Source: Cyrtodaria siliqua (Eukaryota > Mollusca > Bivalvia > Adapedonta > Hiatellidae). Taken from it: a DNA stretch of 64,000 bases. The notes under the pieces were generated by a model, which saw nothing but the letters and a program-made list of their open reading frames with translations, searched no databases and was not told the origin of the DNA. The translations under genes were made by a program, and so were the position numbers. The DNA lies in assembly GCA_037043455.1 (NCBI GenBank), contig JAWPHD010010984.1, positions 1 to 64,000 on the forward strand. Direction: 5' to 3'. Positions 45,955 to 57,030 of this stretch are shown piece after piece (position 1 is the stretch's first letter; each line of letters starts with the position of its first letter).

Positions 45955-48155
45955 ATTTAATAATTCATAATCATGAGACGAACGTTATATTGACTAATTC
46001 ATAAGCATGAGATGAACGTAATATTGAATATTTCATAATCATGAGACGAACGTAATATTGAATATTTCATAATCATGAGACGAACGTAACATTGAATATT
46101 TCATAATCATGAGAATAATGTATTATTGAATATTTCATAGTAATGAGACAAATGTTGTATTGAATGAATGTTTGCTTTCAAATTGTTCGAATTATCATGT
46201 GACGAACATATTACTGAATAATTCATAATAATGAGACGAACGTAATATTGCACATTTCATAATCATGACAAAAATGTAAAATTGAATATAATTATCATAA
46301 TAATGAGACGACTGTTATGAAGAATATTTCATAACAATGAGACAAATTCTATAATGAATATTTCATAATCATTAGACGAACGTAATATTGAATATTTCAT
46401 TATCATGAGAATAATGTATTATTGAATATTTCATAGTAATGAGACAAATGTTATATTGAATGAATGTTTGCTTTGTTCGAATTATCATGTGACAAACATA
46501 TTATTGAATAATTCATAATCATGAGACGAACGTAATATTGCACATTTCATAATCATGACAAAAATGTAAAATTGAATATACTTATCATAATAATGAGACG
46601 ACTGTTATGAAGAATATTTCATAACAATGAGACGAATTCTATAATGATTATTTCATAATCATTAGACGAACGTAATATTGAATATTTCATTATCATGAGA
46701 CGAACGTAATATTGAATAATTCATAATCACTATACGAACGTATTATTGCATATTTCATAATCATAAGACGAACGTAATGTTAAATATTTTTTCATGATCA
46801 TGAGAAGAACGTAATATTGAACATTTCATAATCATGAGACGAACGTAATATTGAATATTTCATAATCATGACACGAACGTAATATTGAATATTTCATAAT
46901 CATAAGACGAACGTAATGTTAAATATTTTTTCATAATCATGAGAAGAACGTAATATTGAACATTTTATAATCATGAGACGACCGTAATATTGAATAATTC
47001 ATAATCACTATACGAACGTTGTATTGCATATTTCATAATCATAAGACGAACGTAATGTTAAATATTTTTTCATAATCATGAGACGAACGTAATATTGAAC
47101 ATTTCATAATCATGAGACGAATGTAATATGGAATATTTCATAATCATGAGACGAAAGTAATATTGCATATTTCATAATAATAAGACAAACGTTATATTGC
47201 ATATTTCATAATTTAAATTATCATAAGAAGAACGTAATGTTGAATATTTCATAATCATGAGAAGAACGTAATATTGAATATTTCATAATCATGAGACGAA
47301 CGTAATATTGCATATTTCATAATAATGAGACAAACGTTATATTGCATATTTCATAATTTTAATTATCATGAGACGAACGTAATGTTGAATATTTCATAAT
47401 CATGAGAAGAACGTAATATTGCATATTTCATAATCATGAGACAAACGTAATGTTGAATATTTCATAATAATGAGACAAACGTTATATTGCATATTTCATA
47501 ATTTAAATTATCATGAGACGAACGTTATGTTGAATATTTCATAATCATGAAAAGAACGTAATATTAAACATTTCATAATCATGAGACGAACGTAATATTT
47601 CATATTTCATGATCATGAGACGAACGTTATATTGAACATTTCATAATCATGAGACGAACGTAATATTGCATGTTTCATAATCATGAGACGAACGCAATAT
47701 TGAATATTCATCATAATCATGGGACGAACGTAATATTGAATATTTCATAATCATGAAAAGAACGTAATGTTGAATATTTCATAATCATGAGACGAACGTT
47801 ATGTTGAATATTTCATAATCATGAAAAGAACGTAATGTTGAATATTTCATAATCATGAAAAGAACGTAATGTTGAATATTTCATAATAATGAGACAAACG
47901 TTATATTGCATATTTCATAATTTAAATTATCATAAGAAGAACGTTATGTTGAATATTTCATAATCATGAAAAGAACGTAATATTAAACATTTCATAATCA
48001 TGAGACGAACGTAATATTTCATATTTCATAATCATGAAACGAACGTTATATTGAACATTTCATAATCATGAGACGAACGTAATATTGGATGTTTCATAAT
48101 CATGAAACGAACGTAATATTGAATATTTCATAATTATGAGACGAACGTAATCATG
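45955..48155. repeat. 34-bp minisatellite, about 64 copies, with higher-order structure
   Basis: The unit is GAATATTTCATAATCATGAG plus ACGAACGTAATATT. A 296-bp segment beginning near 46108 (GAGAATAATGTATTATTG, later TGAATGTTTGCTTT) recurs at about 46404. Between about 46740 and 47960 other multi-unit blocks recur (TAAATATTTTTTCATAATCA; ATTTCATAATTTAAATTATC). Confidence 0.94.
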
Positions 48156-48162
48156 GTAATAG

Positions 48163-48435
48163 TCTCACACCTCTTTTATCTCCCCTGAAAGCTCACGGAC
48201 CTAGATACAATAGGAAAACTGAATATAATTCTATTTTTTTCTCAATTTTAGGCAATTTCTCATTTAAAAAATAGGTTTTTCTTTGCTTTAGAATACATCT
48301 GCAGTGTGAAAGACAGATGATACAGAAAATATCATGTTGATATGAGGTTTCATTCAAATTCAGAAATGCTTGACCGAAGCACCACATATTCAGCGAGATT
48401 GTGTATGCATTTTGTATTTTCCATGGGGTCACATA
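48163..48435 (+). mobile_element. Left part of a CTCACACC-ended element, abutting the 34-bp array
   Basis: Begins CTCACACCTCTTTTATCTCC, then CCTGAAAGCTCACGGAC, ACATCTGCAGTGTG and TTGATATGAGGTTTCATTCA, matching 16377-16640 and 33994-34240. Divergence is greater than between those two. Confidence 0.65.
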
Positions 48436-48720
48436 AACATGAGCGAGGAAAAAAACTACCTGGCTAACTTATGTATTTTATTTTTTAAATTACTGGTCTT
48501 GCCTATACTGAAGATATTAGATCATTGTTATTTTATGATTTCCTTGTGGAACGTTTTATACATGTTTTTTAACATGTTACATAAATTATTTTTCTTGAAC
48601 ATACTTGTATGAAACTATAATTTAATAATAAAACTGTAAATGTTGTGTGGTCGAAAGTGTGCGTTCATGATTATCGTTTTACCATTTCAAGATTGATATG
48701 TTTGTATTATAAAGCCTTGA
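48436..48720. other. Non-coding AT-rich linker
   Basis: No feature recognised. Confidence 0.4.
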
Positions 48721-48724
48721 AGTT

Positions 48725-49690
48725 AGCTCGAGATTCGGGATTCGACATTCACGCCCAGTTCGGTATTCAACAGTCGGATCCAGTTTGGTATTCAACATTC
48801 GTATCATATTAGGGGTTCGATATTCAAACCAGTTTGGTTTTCAACATTTAGATCCAGTTCGTATTCAACATTCGGGACCAGTGTGGTGTTCGACATTCAA
48901 AGCCATTTCGGTATTCAGTATTCGGATAAATTTCCGGGTTCGACATTCAAACCCAGTTCGGTATTCAACAGTCAGATCCAGTTCGGTATTCAACAGTCGA
49001 ATCCAGTGTGGGTTTGACATTCAAACCCATTTCAACATTCGGATCCAGTTCCGGATTCGACATTCAAACCCATTTCGGTATTCAACATTCGGATCCAGTT
49101 CCGGAATCGACATTCAAACTCAGTTCGGTATTAAACATTCGGATCCCGTTCCGGGTTCGGTATTGAAACCCAGTTCGGTATTGAACATATTCATTTCGCG
49201 ATTCAATATTCGGATTCAGTTCGGTATTCAACATTCAGAACCAGTTCGGGGTTTCTTCATTCAACCCCAGTTCTGTATTCAACAATCAAACCCAGTCCTG
49301 CTATCAACATTCGAATCTAGTCCTGCATTTAACATTAAAATCAGTTCTGCGTTCAACATTCAAAGACAGTCCTGCATTTAATATTCGAACCGAGTTTTGT
49401 GTTCAACATTCAATTCCAGTTCTGCGTCGAACACTCGGACTGGGTTTTGCGTTTAACAGTCGAGCCCTGTCACGAGTTCAACATTAAAGCTGCGTTCTGT
49501 GTTCAACATTCAAATTGTGCTTTGCATTTGTACACATTTCTGCTTTTCACATTCGAACCCAACCCTGAATTCAATATTAAAACTTAGCCCTCGTTCGACA
49601 TAGGACTTACACCTGCGTTAACAATCAATCCCAGCCCTACAATCAACATTCAAATCCATGCCTTTCTATCGATCCGAACGATTTTTACCA
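48725..49690. repeat. 25/26-bp minisatellite, about 37 copies
   Basis: Units CAGTTCGGTATTCAACATTC plus GGATC, and CAGTTCCGGATTCGACATTC plus AAACCC, alternate. Toward the right they change to CAGTTCTGCGTTCAACATTC-like units. A 198-codon frame is a repeat artefact. Confidence 0.92.
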
Positions 49691-49925
49691 TTGTTCTGGG
49701 AAATATGTAAAATACCTGAAAGTTTGGAATCAGTAATAAAAAGTATAAGAACAGTGCATAGCAATATTGCTATATGAAGATTAAATTGCACCAACAATAC
49801 ATTTAAGTCTATGGTAAATAATCGAAAACTATTTGAAAACTTCCAAATATTATTTACATATATGTTAGCAGGTTAAAATAAAAATAATACTGGATTAATA
49901 GACCGAGATGTAATTTGTAACATCG
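49691..49925. other. Non-coding linker
   Basis: Nothing recognised. Confidence 0.4.
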
Positions 49926-50135
49926 AACTGGATCCTACATGTAATATTAAATACCAATCTGGGTTTGAATGTCGAACCCCTAAATGGATCCGAATGGTAA
50001 ATACAGAACTAGGTTTGAATGTCGAACCCAAATCTGGATTGGAATGTTACATACCGAACTGGGCCGGAAAATCAAACCCCGAACGGGACATCACAGTTGA
50101 ACACCGAAATGGATCCTAATGTCGAACCCCGAACA
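49925..50135 (-). repeat. Inverted outlier of the 25/26-bp minisatellite, about 8 copies
   Basis: Units such as GGGTTTGAATGTCGAACCCC and CCGAACTGG are reverse complements of the 48725-49690 units, so the two groups face each other across about 240 bp. Confidence 0.8.
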
Positions 50136-50528
50136 ATCAGCAAAATTCACACACATTAGAAAATGTTCCCGCAAACTTAATTCAAAATACTGTATTATAA
50201 AAGTAACATGTTAAAGAATGAAATGAAAGAACTCCTCATGTAATTTTATTCGTTTTTCCATCAAATTCTGGATTCTGGACACACCATTACTAGCAACGGC
50301 TCATACATGTACATATATATACGCGAAACAGTAACCAGTATACACTTGGAATCATGGCGCGGATATTCTAGTTAACACAGTTCTGTTTTCTACAAATATT
50401 TCTGTTGAATATTCGTTGGTTATGCAGTATTTTTGACATTCAAATAGGTCTGGTTTGACCAATTATTTCGTTCTGTTACCTGACTTGTTAAGAGTACCGT
50501 CAACCTTCAATATTCGCCTAATGCCTAT
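50136..50528. other. Non-coding left flank of the LTR element
   Basis: No gene. Confidence 0.4.
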
Positions 50529-51045
50529 TGTTGTAATTTTGTACAGGTACCAGTATTCAAGCCTGGTTACTGAGGACATTATGTCTGTCTTCGGTTAGCA
50601 CCATAAATCTAGATGTGTATCTCTTTACAGGGCTAACGCAGGCTAATGCTACTGATCATAATTTATGGGTTAGCATCCCTTATTTGGGAGATGCTGTATG
50701 AACCAGGCCAATGCTAATGCTACATGATTTATGTGTAAGCATTCCTTATTTGTAGATGCTATAAGATTGATGAGTTAGCATGCTAATATTTACGACCATG
50801 CTAACCCCTTATTTGTAAGGGACCTTATAAAAAGGGAGGGTTTCTTTGTTCGTGGCTTTTTCCGTGGTTTTTACCTGGACTAACAAGAGATCAGTAGTTA
50901 TGTGAAAGAGAGACTATCATTATTAGCAAACTGTTGTAAATATTAATTCACCATTATAATTGGTAGCATGTAGAAATAAAGTTATAGAATATAGAATTGG
51001 ACTCGATATTTCTTTCTACCTTTTGAAGTGAAGATATTGTAAAAC
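50529..51045 (+). repeat. 5' LTR
   Basis: Starts TGTTGTAATTTTGTACAGG and ends TTGTAAAAC. Contains a TATA-like CTTATAAAAAGGG (50824-50836), an AATAAA (50975-50980) and repeated GCTAATGCTA/TTAGCAT motifs in the U3 part. Confidence 0.92.
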
Positions 51046-51063
51046 TGGTGGCAGCGGTGGGAT
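51046..51063 (+). promoter_or_regulatory. Primer-binding site, complementary to tRNA-Leu
   Basis: TGGTGGCAGCGGTGGGAT is the complement of a eukaryotic tRNA-Leu 3' end plus CCA, 18 of 18 by my recollection of that tRNA. It starts immediately after the LTR. Confidence 0.8.
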
Positions 51064-51161
51064 AAGAACTTTAACACATTTCTGAAGAGGAAATTAGTTT
51101 AGCAAAACTGTGCTGGAACATTTAAAATAGATATTTGAAATTCGGACTTGTAACAATCACC

Positions 51162-51314
51162 ATGAAAATCCTGATGTTACTTCTGATGTGTTTGTGTATA
51201 TTTTCGGAATGTTCATTTGGAGCACAAGCAACTTCTGTTTGTAATGAAGGTGGATTTTTGCAGAACAGAGGTCAGAGTTTAGAACTTGAAACTTTAGATG
51301 ATGGTTATGTTTAG
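51162..51314 (+). CDS. Short open frame with a strong signal-peptide profile in the gag position
   Basis: 50 codons starting MKILMLLLMCLCIFSECSFG: a short basic start, a hydrophobic core and a small-residue exit, as in secretory leaders. Two cysteines follow or lie nearby, then an acidic tail, stopped by TAG at 51312-51314. The frame continues after TAG for 15 more codons (to KGHKWKV). It starts about 100 bases after the primer site, where gag would normally begin. Not recognised; it could be a captured host exon or a chance frame. Confidence 0.35.
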   Translation: MKILMLLLMCLCIFSECSFGAQATSVCNEGGFLQNRGQSLELETLDDGYV

Positions 51315-51470
51315 TCATATGACACTCAATATGACTACAAGGGACACAAATGGAAAGTGTAAAGTGTATCAATAAGTTTGACAAACCCGTAAAACAACTG
51401 AATTTAAACGAACTTTACGATTAATGAACAATGGACTACACATGTATGATTTGTTTCATTTGACCGTGTA

Positions 51471-51893
51471 ATGGGTGCAGATTTTTCGCAAATTGACGAT
51501 GTTGTTCCCTTGTTAGAAAAGGATAGTGTGCAGCTGAGGTCTGGAAGTTTGGACAAATCGTCAGTTGCTAGGATTTCCAGAGTGAAGTTAAGGTCAGGTG
51601 AATTATGGAGTGGGATACTCCTTATTTTGCAACTTCTTGTTGTAAGAACGTGGGATTGCAGTGTGTCATTGTACAATGGCTTACTCAGAATCAAGGAATT
51701 TAGTCGCTGTGGCGTGACCCAATTGCGTATCCAACAGTGTTCTGATAGTAAAGGATTATTATATGACAGCAATTTCATTTTTCGTGACAGTAACGTTAAT
51801 GGGCAGATTAGAAATGGCATAAATTCTGACAAAGTTGATGGCTCATTGTCCGAAAATGCAGCACCCCAAACATCACAGTATCAGGCAGCTTAG
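51471..51893 (+). other. 140-codon open frame, unrecognised
   Basis: Starts MGADFSQIDDVVPLLEKD. No motif recognised. It lies directly before the integrase-side fragment, so it may be decayed pol sequence in a shifted frame. Confidence 0.3.
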
Positions 51894-51928
51894 AAGATTT
51901 CTGTACAGTTAACTATTCACCAGATAGA

Positions 51929-52570
51929 ATGACAAAACTTCAGCACCAAGATCCTGATACTGCTCCTGTTGTTAAGTGGCTCAAGTCGGACAGTAAACGA
52001 CCCCCAAGGGACACAGTTGCAGGTTATTTCCGAAATATGTGGTTACATAGGGACTTGTTGGAATTGATTTATGGTGTATTAAGAGATGCAGAGAAACATT
52101 ATGATCAATAAAGAGGGTTAAGAGGGTTAATGTTTCCTCGAGTTTTGAGAAAAGAAGTGTTAGTCTCAGCACATGACTAAAATACTGGAGCAAACTTAGG
52201 CATACATAGACAAATGCAAAATGTATGACATTGCAAGGCAGGCTTTGGGGGAAAAAAACACGCAAAACGGCAGAAACGGGATTATGACATCAGAATAAGT
52301 GCTCCTATGTTTAGACAATACATTGTTCACAGGAAAATAAGTGACCTTTGGAGGGACCAACTTTAAAAGCAAGGTTGTGCACAATGACAGACAGAAACCA
52401 TATCATAAGAACAGCTTGCCAGACTGGTCCATGAAGCATAAACATGCCAAGTCACCGTTAGCAGCCCCTTTGAGTTCCAAACACCTGAAGATGGAAACTA
52501 CAATGAATTTGAGGCACGCAGAAGTCAGAGAAAGAGTTCATCATAAACCACTTCAATGTTGACAATACAA
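51929..52570 (+). pseudogene. Ty3/Gypsy pol remnant: RNase H-integrase linker and integrase tail
   Basis: The first piece reads QDPDTAPVVKWLKSDSKRPP, the pattern that precedes the integrase zinc-binding domain in Ty3/Gypsy polyproteins (D-P-D-x-x-P-V-x-x-W). After shifts come pieces resembling the integrase C-terminal region (KCKMYDIARQALGEK, then LWRDQL) and a final charged tail. The HHCC finger and the DDE core between them are missing, and stops interrupt all frames. It is non-functional; its value is in placing the element in Ty3/Gypsy. Confidence 0.6.
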
Positions 52571-53701
52571 ACTTAAGATAGGAGTACTGTTAAACTTCTG
52601 TCATTAAGCATTTATAGACAAAGAAAGTTCATTAGAACTCATGATGAACAAGGAAATGTCGGGGTCATTTTGTGATGAAGTCTTGAACAGAGTGGACGGT
52701 TAGCCTGGATTATATTTTTTATTTTTGTAGTGCCAAAATATTCTATTAATTCTGTGGAAAAAAAAAATGGATTAGGAATATTGTGTACACCCAATATTCC
52801 TTGAAAGTTATGTTTTAGAATATATTTTTATATTTCTATCTCAAGTTGTGTCTTAAGGTATTCGCAAAGTATGGAAATTACAAGTGATATTCACTAAATG
52901 GGAATTTAATGATGTGATCGCAAAGTATGGAAATTACAAGTGATATTCACTAAATGGGAATTTAATAGTGTGATCGCAAAGTATGGAATGTATAAGTCAT
53001 ATTCACTAAATGGGAATTTATAGTGCTATTCAAACAAAATACGGAATTTATCTAATAGTTTCCCTTTTCAGATATCACTATGATAACATTAACAATAAAT
53101 TAATACGCGAAATATTGTGCCAAATTATATAATCTTTATAAGATCATTAATGTCATTTTGTGTATTAATTACATGTTATTTCACTTAAACTAATTTCATT
53201 CAATTTAAATGGCACCAGGACATAGTGAGAATGGAACCAAAAATGAACACTTGTGTGATTGTGTTAAAAATACAGAGAACAATTATGTGTAGGTCTAGGA
53301 CTAAATGTGCAGAATTAGGACTCAGTTTTACTAGTGTGGCAAGTTTATGCCTTGAGGACTGTGTATGAACATTGGAACACACAGTATACCATGGATTTAT
53401 TATATTGCTTCCTGAGGCTTTGTTTTATAACTTTAAACATGTACTGAATCTCGTTCGTTCATTTTAAGTAAAGCTAATAAATGCATGTTACAAAGAATTT
53501 GCGTTTGTTAAATGTAAACTCATTTATTCATTTACTCTAAATATTGCATGCTTTATTTTGTAAGAATATTCTGCACAAGACAACTTTGATTATTACTTAT
53601 TAAACATGTAATTTGACATTCTTTCATTTAGTGTGAATGTTGGTACTGATTTCTTGTTTAAAAGAGAGGGATTTAAGGTTTTAATGGGGACCATTAAGCC
53701 T
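52571..53701. other. Non-coding interior of the LTR element
   Basis: No reading frame of note. Holds a three-copy tandem repeat of about 58 bp at 52863-53035 (GCAAAGTATGGAAATTACAA then GTGATATTCACTAAATGGGA). Confidence 0.6.
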
Positions 53702-53713
53702 GGGAGAGGGGAG
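53702..53713 (+). promoter_or_regulatory. Polypurine tract
   Basis: GGGAGAGGGGAG directly abuts the 3' LTR, the expected plus-strand primer. Confidence 0.88.
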
Positions 53714-54230
53714 TGTTGTAATTTTGTACAGGTACCAGTATTCAACCCTGGTTACTGAGGACATTATGTCTGTCTTCGGTTAGCACCATAAATCTAGATG
53801 TGTATCTCTCTACAGGGCTAACGCAGGCTAATGCTAATGCTCATAATTTATGGGTTAGCATCCCTTATTTGGGAGATGCTGTATGAACCAGGCCAATGCT
53901 AATGCTACATGATTTATGTGTTAGCATTCCTTATTTGTAGATGCTATAAGATTGATGAGTTAGCATGCTAATATTTACGACCATGCTAACCCCTTATTTG
54001 GAAGGGACCTTATAAAAAGGGAGGGTTTCTTTGTTCGTGGCTTTTTCCGTGGTTTTTACCTGGACTAACAAGAGATCAGTAGTTATGTGAAAGAGAGATT
54101 ATCATTATTAGTAAACTGTTGTAAATATTAATTCACCATTTTAGTTGGTAGCATGTAGAAATAAAGTCATAGAATATAGAATTGGACTATATATTTCTTT
54201 CTACCTTATGAAGTGAAGAAATTTTAAAAC
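53714..54230 (+). repeat. 3' LTR
   Basis: Same length as the 5' LTR (517 bp), with the TATA-like box and AATAAA preserved. Confidence 0.92.
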
Positions 54231-54890
54231 TATAATGACCATTTCTTGACTAATACGTATACCCTGCCCACGACGCCAATCAACGCTCGTCTCCCCAATC
54301 CCAAGTCAAACCTACGCAAAATTATACACTGATAATATGTTCTTAATCAACCATATTTATGAAACAATGAAACTAATAAATTTCAAAGATTTCTGGAGAA
54401 TAGGTTGGAGCTTATCAGAATAGGATGATAACAATATTTTTATTTTTTTATTCTGATTTCTTATAAACTCAAATAAAGCTATAGCTACTGAGTCCTGCTG
54501 CGGACAACTGTCCATCTGCACACCGGTTTGGCAAATAGCTTGTCTCGACAAGTGCCTGCAAATCGCTACGTGCGTGTACCTCGCCACCTGCTTGGACTTA
54601 AGGACGACGTCTCCGAGACCTTCTTTGCTGTACTTGCCTTCCAATATGCATTGTTGTCAACGTCTTGGTCAAAGGAGTTTACTCCTAATCCTTATTTATT
54701 GTCCTGTGGAGATAATCTACATTTGTCTGCCTACTCAACAGCCTGGTATCATTCTCAGGTGGGTGCTACACAATTGTGTGCTTGTTGTTACTAATGCAGT
54801 TACTTCACAGAAAGTGTCTAGTTTTCAGGGCTTTCCCTTTCCTTTAAGTTTCATGAACGTTTTTTATGTAGGTGGTTGATTTATATCATT
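54231..54890. other. Non-coding linker with overlapping short frames
   Basis: Frames of 88-101 codons on both strands overlap between 54357 and 54879. None has a motif I recognise, and I do not call a gene. Confidence 0.35.
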
Positions 54891-54891
54891 T

Positions 54892-57030
54892 ACGGAGAAC
54901 TAGGTCCGAATGTAGAATGAGTACTGGAGGTGCATGTAGAACGGAGAACTACAGTCGAATGTAGAACGGAAAATTGAAGTCGAATATAGAACGGAGAACT
55001 GAAGTCTAATGTAGAACGAAGATATAGCTAGAGTCGAATGTAGAAAGGAGAACTGGAGTTGAATGTAGAATGGAGAACTGTAGTCGATAGTAGCACGGAG
55101 AACTGAAGTCGAATGTAGAACGGAGAACTAGAGTCGAATGTAGAAAGAAGAACGGAAAACTAGGTTCGACTGTAGAACGGAGAACTAGGTCCAAATGTAG
55201 AACGGAGAACGGGAGGTGAATGTAGAACGGAGAACTAGAGTCGAATGTAGAACGGAAAACTGAAGTCGAATGTAGAACGGAGAACTATGTTCGAATGTAG
55301 AATGGAAAACTAGGTCCGAATGAAGAACGGAGAACTGAAGTCGAATGTAGAACGGAGAACTGGAGTTGAATGAAGAACGGAGAACTAGGTTCGAATGTAA
55401 AACGGAGAACTAGTTCCGAATATAGAACGGAGAACTGGAAGTGAATGTAAAACGGAGAACTAGAGTCGAATGTAGAAAGGAGAACTGATGTCGAATGTAG
55501 AACGGAAAACTAGAGTCAAATGTAGAACGGAGAACTAGAGTCGAATGTAGAATGGAGAACTGGAGTCGAAATACTAGCTAGATTCGAATGTAGAACGGAG
55601 AACTGGAGTTGAATGTAGAACGGAGAACTGGAGTCGATAGTAGCATGGAGAATTGGAGTCGAATGTAGAACGGAAAACTAGAGTCGAATGTAAAAAGAAA
55701 AACTGAAGTCGAATGTAGAACGGAGAACTAGGTTCGACTGTAGAACGGAGAACTAGGTCCAAATGTAGAACGGAGAAAGGGAAATGAATGTAGAACGGAG
55801 AACTAGAGTCGAATGTAGAACGGAAAACTGAAGTCGAATGAAGAACGGAGAACTGAGGTCGGATGTAGAATGGAGAACTAGCTACAGTCGAATGTAAAAC
55901 GGAGAACGGGAGGTGAATGTAGAACGGAGAACTAGAGTCGAATGTAGAACGGTACTGGAATCGAATGTAGAACGTTGAACTAGGTTCGAATGTAGAACAG
56001 AGAACTGAAGTCGAATAAAGAACGGAGAACTAGAGTTGAATGTAGAACGGATAACTAGGATCGAATGTAGAACGGAGAACTAGTTCCGAATATAGAACGG
56101 AGAACTGGAGGTGAATGTAAAACGGAGAACTAGAGTCGAATGTAGAACCGAGAACTGATGTCGAATGTAGAACGGAAAACTAGAGTCAAATGTAGAACGG
56201 AGAACTAGAGTCGAATGTAGAATGGAGAACTGGAGTCAAAAAACTAGCTAGATTCAAATGTAGAACGGAGAACTGGAGTTGAATGTAGAACGGAGAACTG
56301 GAGTGGATAGTAGCATGGAGAACTGAAGTCGAATGTAGAACGGAAAACTAGAGTCGAATGTAGAAAGAAGATCTGAAGTCGAATGTAGAACGGAGAACTA
56401 GATTCGACTGTAGAACGGAGAACTAGGTCCAAATGTAGAACGGAGAAAGGGACGTGAATGTAGAACGGAGAAATAGAGTCGAATGTAGAACGGAAAACTG
56501 AAGTCGAATGAAGAACGGAGAACTGAAGTTGGATGTTGAACGGATAACTAGCTAGAGTGGAATGTATAACGGAGAACGGGAGGTGAATGTAGAACGGAGA
56601 ACTAGAGTCGAATGTAGAACGGAACTGAAGTCGAATGTAGAACGAAAAACTAGAGTCGAATGTAGAACGTTGAACTAGATTCGAATGTAGAACGGAGAAC
56701 TGAAGTCGAATATAGAACGGAGAACTAGAGTTGAATGTAGAACGGATAACTAGGTTCGAATGTAGAACGGAAAACTAGTTCCGAATATAGAACGGAGAAC
56801 TGGAGGTGAATGTAAAACGGAGAACTAGAGTCGAATGTAGAACGGAGAACTGAAGTCGAATGTAGAACGGAAAACAAGAGTCAAATGTAGAACGGAGAAC
56901 TAGAGTCAAATGTAGAACGGAGAACTGAAGTCGAATGTAGAACTGGTGACCTGGAGTCGAATGTAGAACGGAGAACTATAGTCGAATGTAAAACGGAGAA
57001 CTAGAGTCGAATGTAGGACGGAGAATGTAG
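54892..57030. repeat. 25-bp minisatellite, about 85 copies, with a 570-670 bp higher-order repeat
   Basis: The unit is GAATGTAGAACGGAGAACTA plus GAGTC (variants GGTTC, GAAGTC, GGAGTT). Irregular units such as ATACTAGCTAGATTCGAATG and GATAGTAGCATGGAG recur around 55090, 55630 and 56300, marking larger blocks. Minus-strand frames of 62 codons near 55006, 55574 and 56244 are copies of one another for that reason. Confidence 0.94.

Larger units (their letters stand above)
50529..54230 (+). mobile_element. Ty3/Gypsy-type LTR retrotransposon, 3.7 kb, internally deleted
   Basis: Two 517-bp LTRs (about 16 differences by eye, 97% identity) enclose 2.67 kb. The internal part begins with a tRNA-Leu primer-binding site and ends with a purine tract. 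Coding is reduced to a broken integrase-side fragment; gag, protease and RT are absent, so it could move only with help. No clean 4-6 bp target duplication is seen (flanks CCTAT and TATAA share only TAT). High LTR identity suggests recent insertion. Confidence 0.92.

Noticed and set aside
48785..49381. 198-codon frame
   Set aside because: Tracks the 25/26-bp units and is not conserved in the reverse-oriented units.
54357..54879. Overlapping 95-101 codon frames as genes
   Set aside because: No recognisable motif on either strand and no supporting splice or start context.
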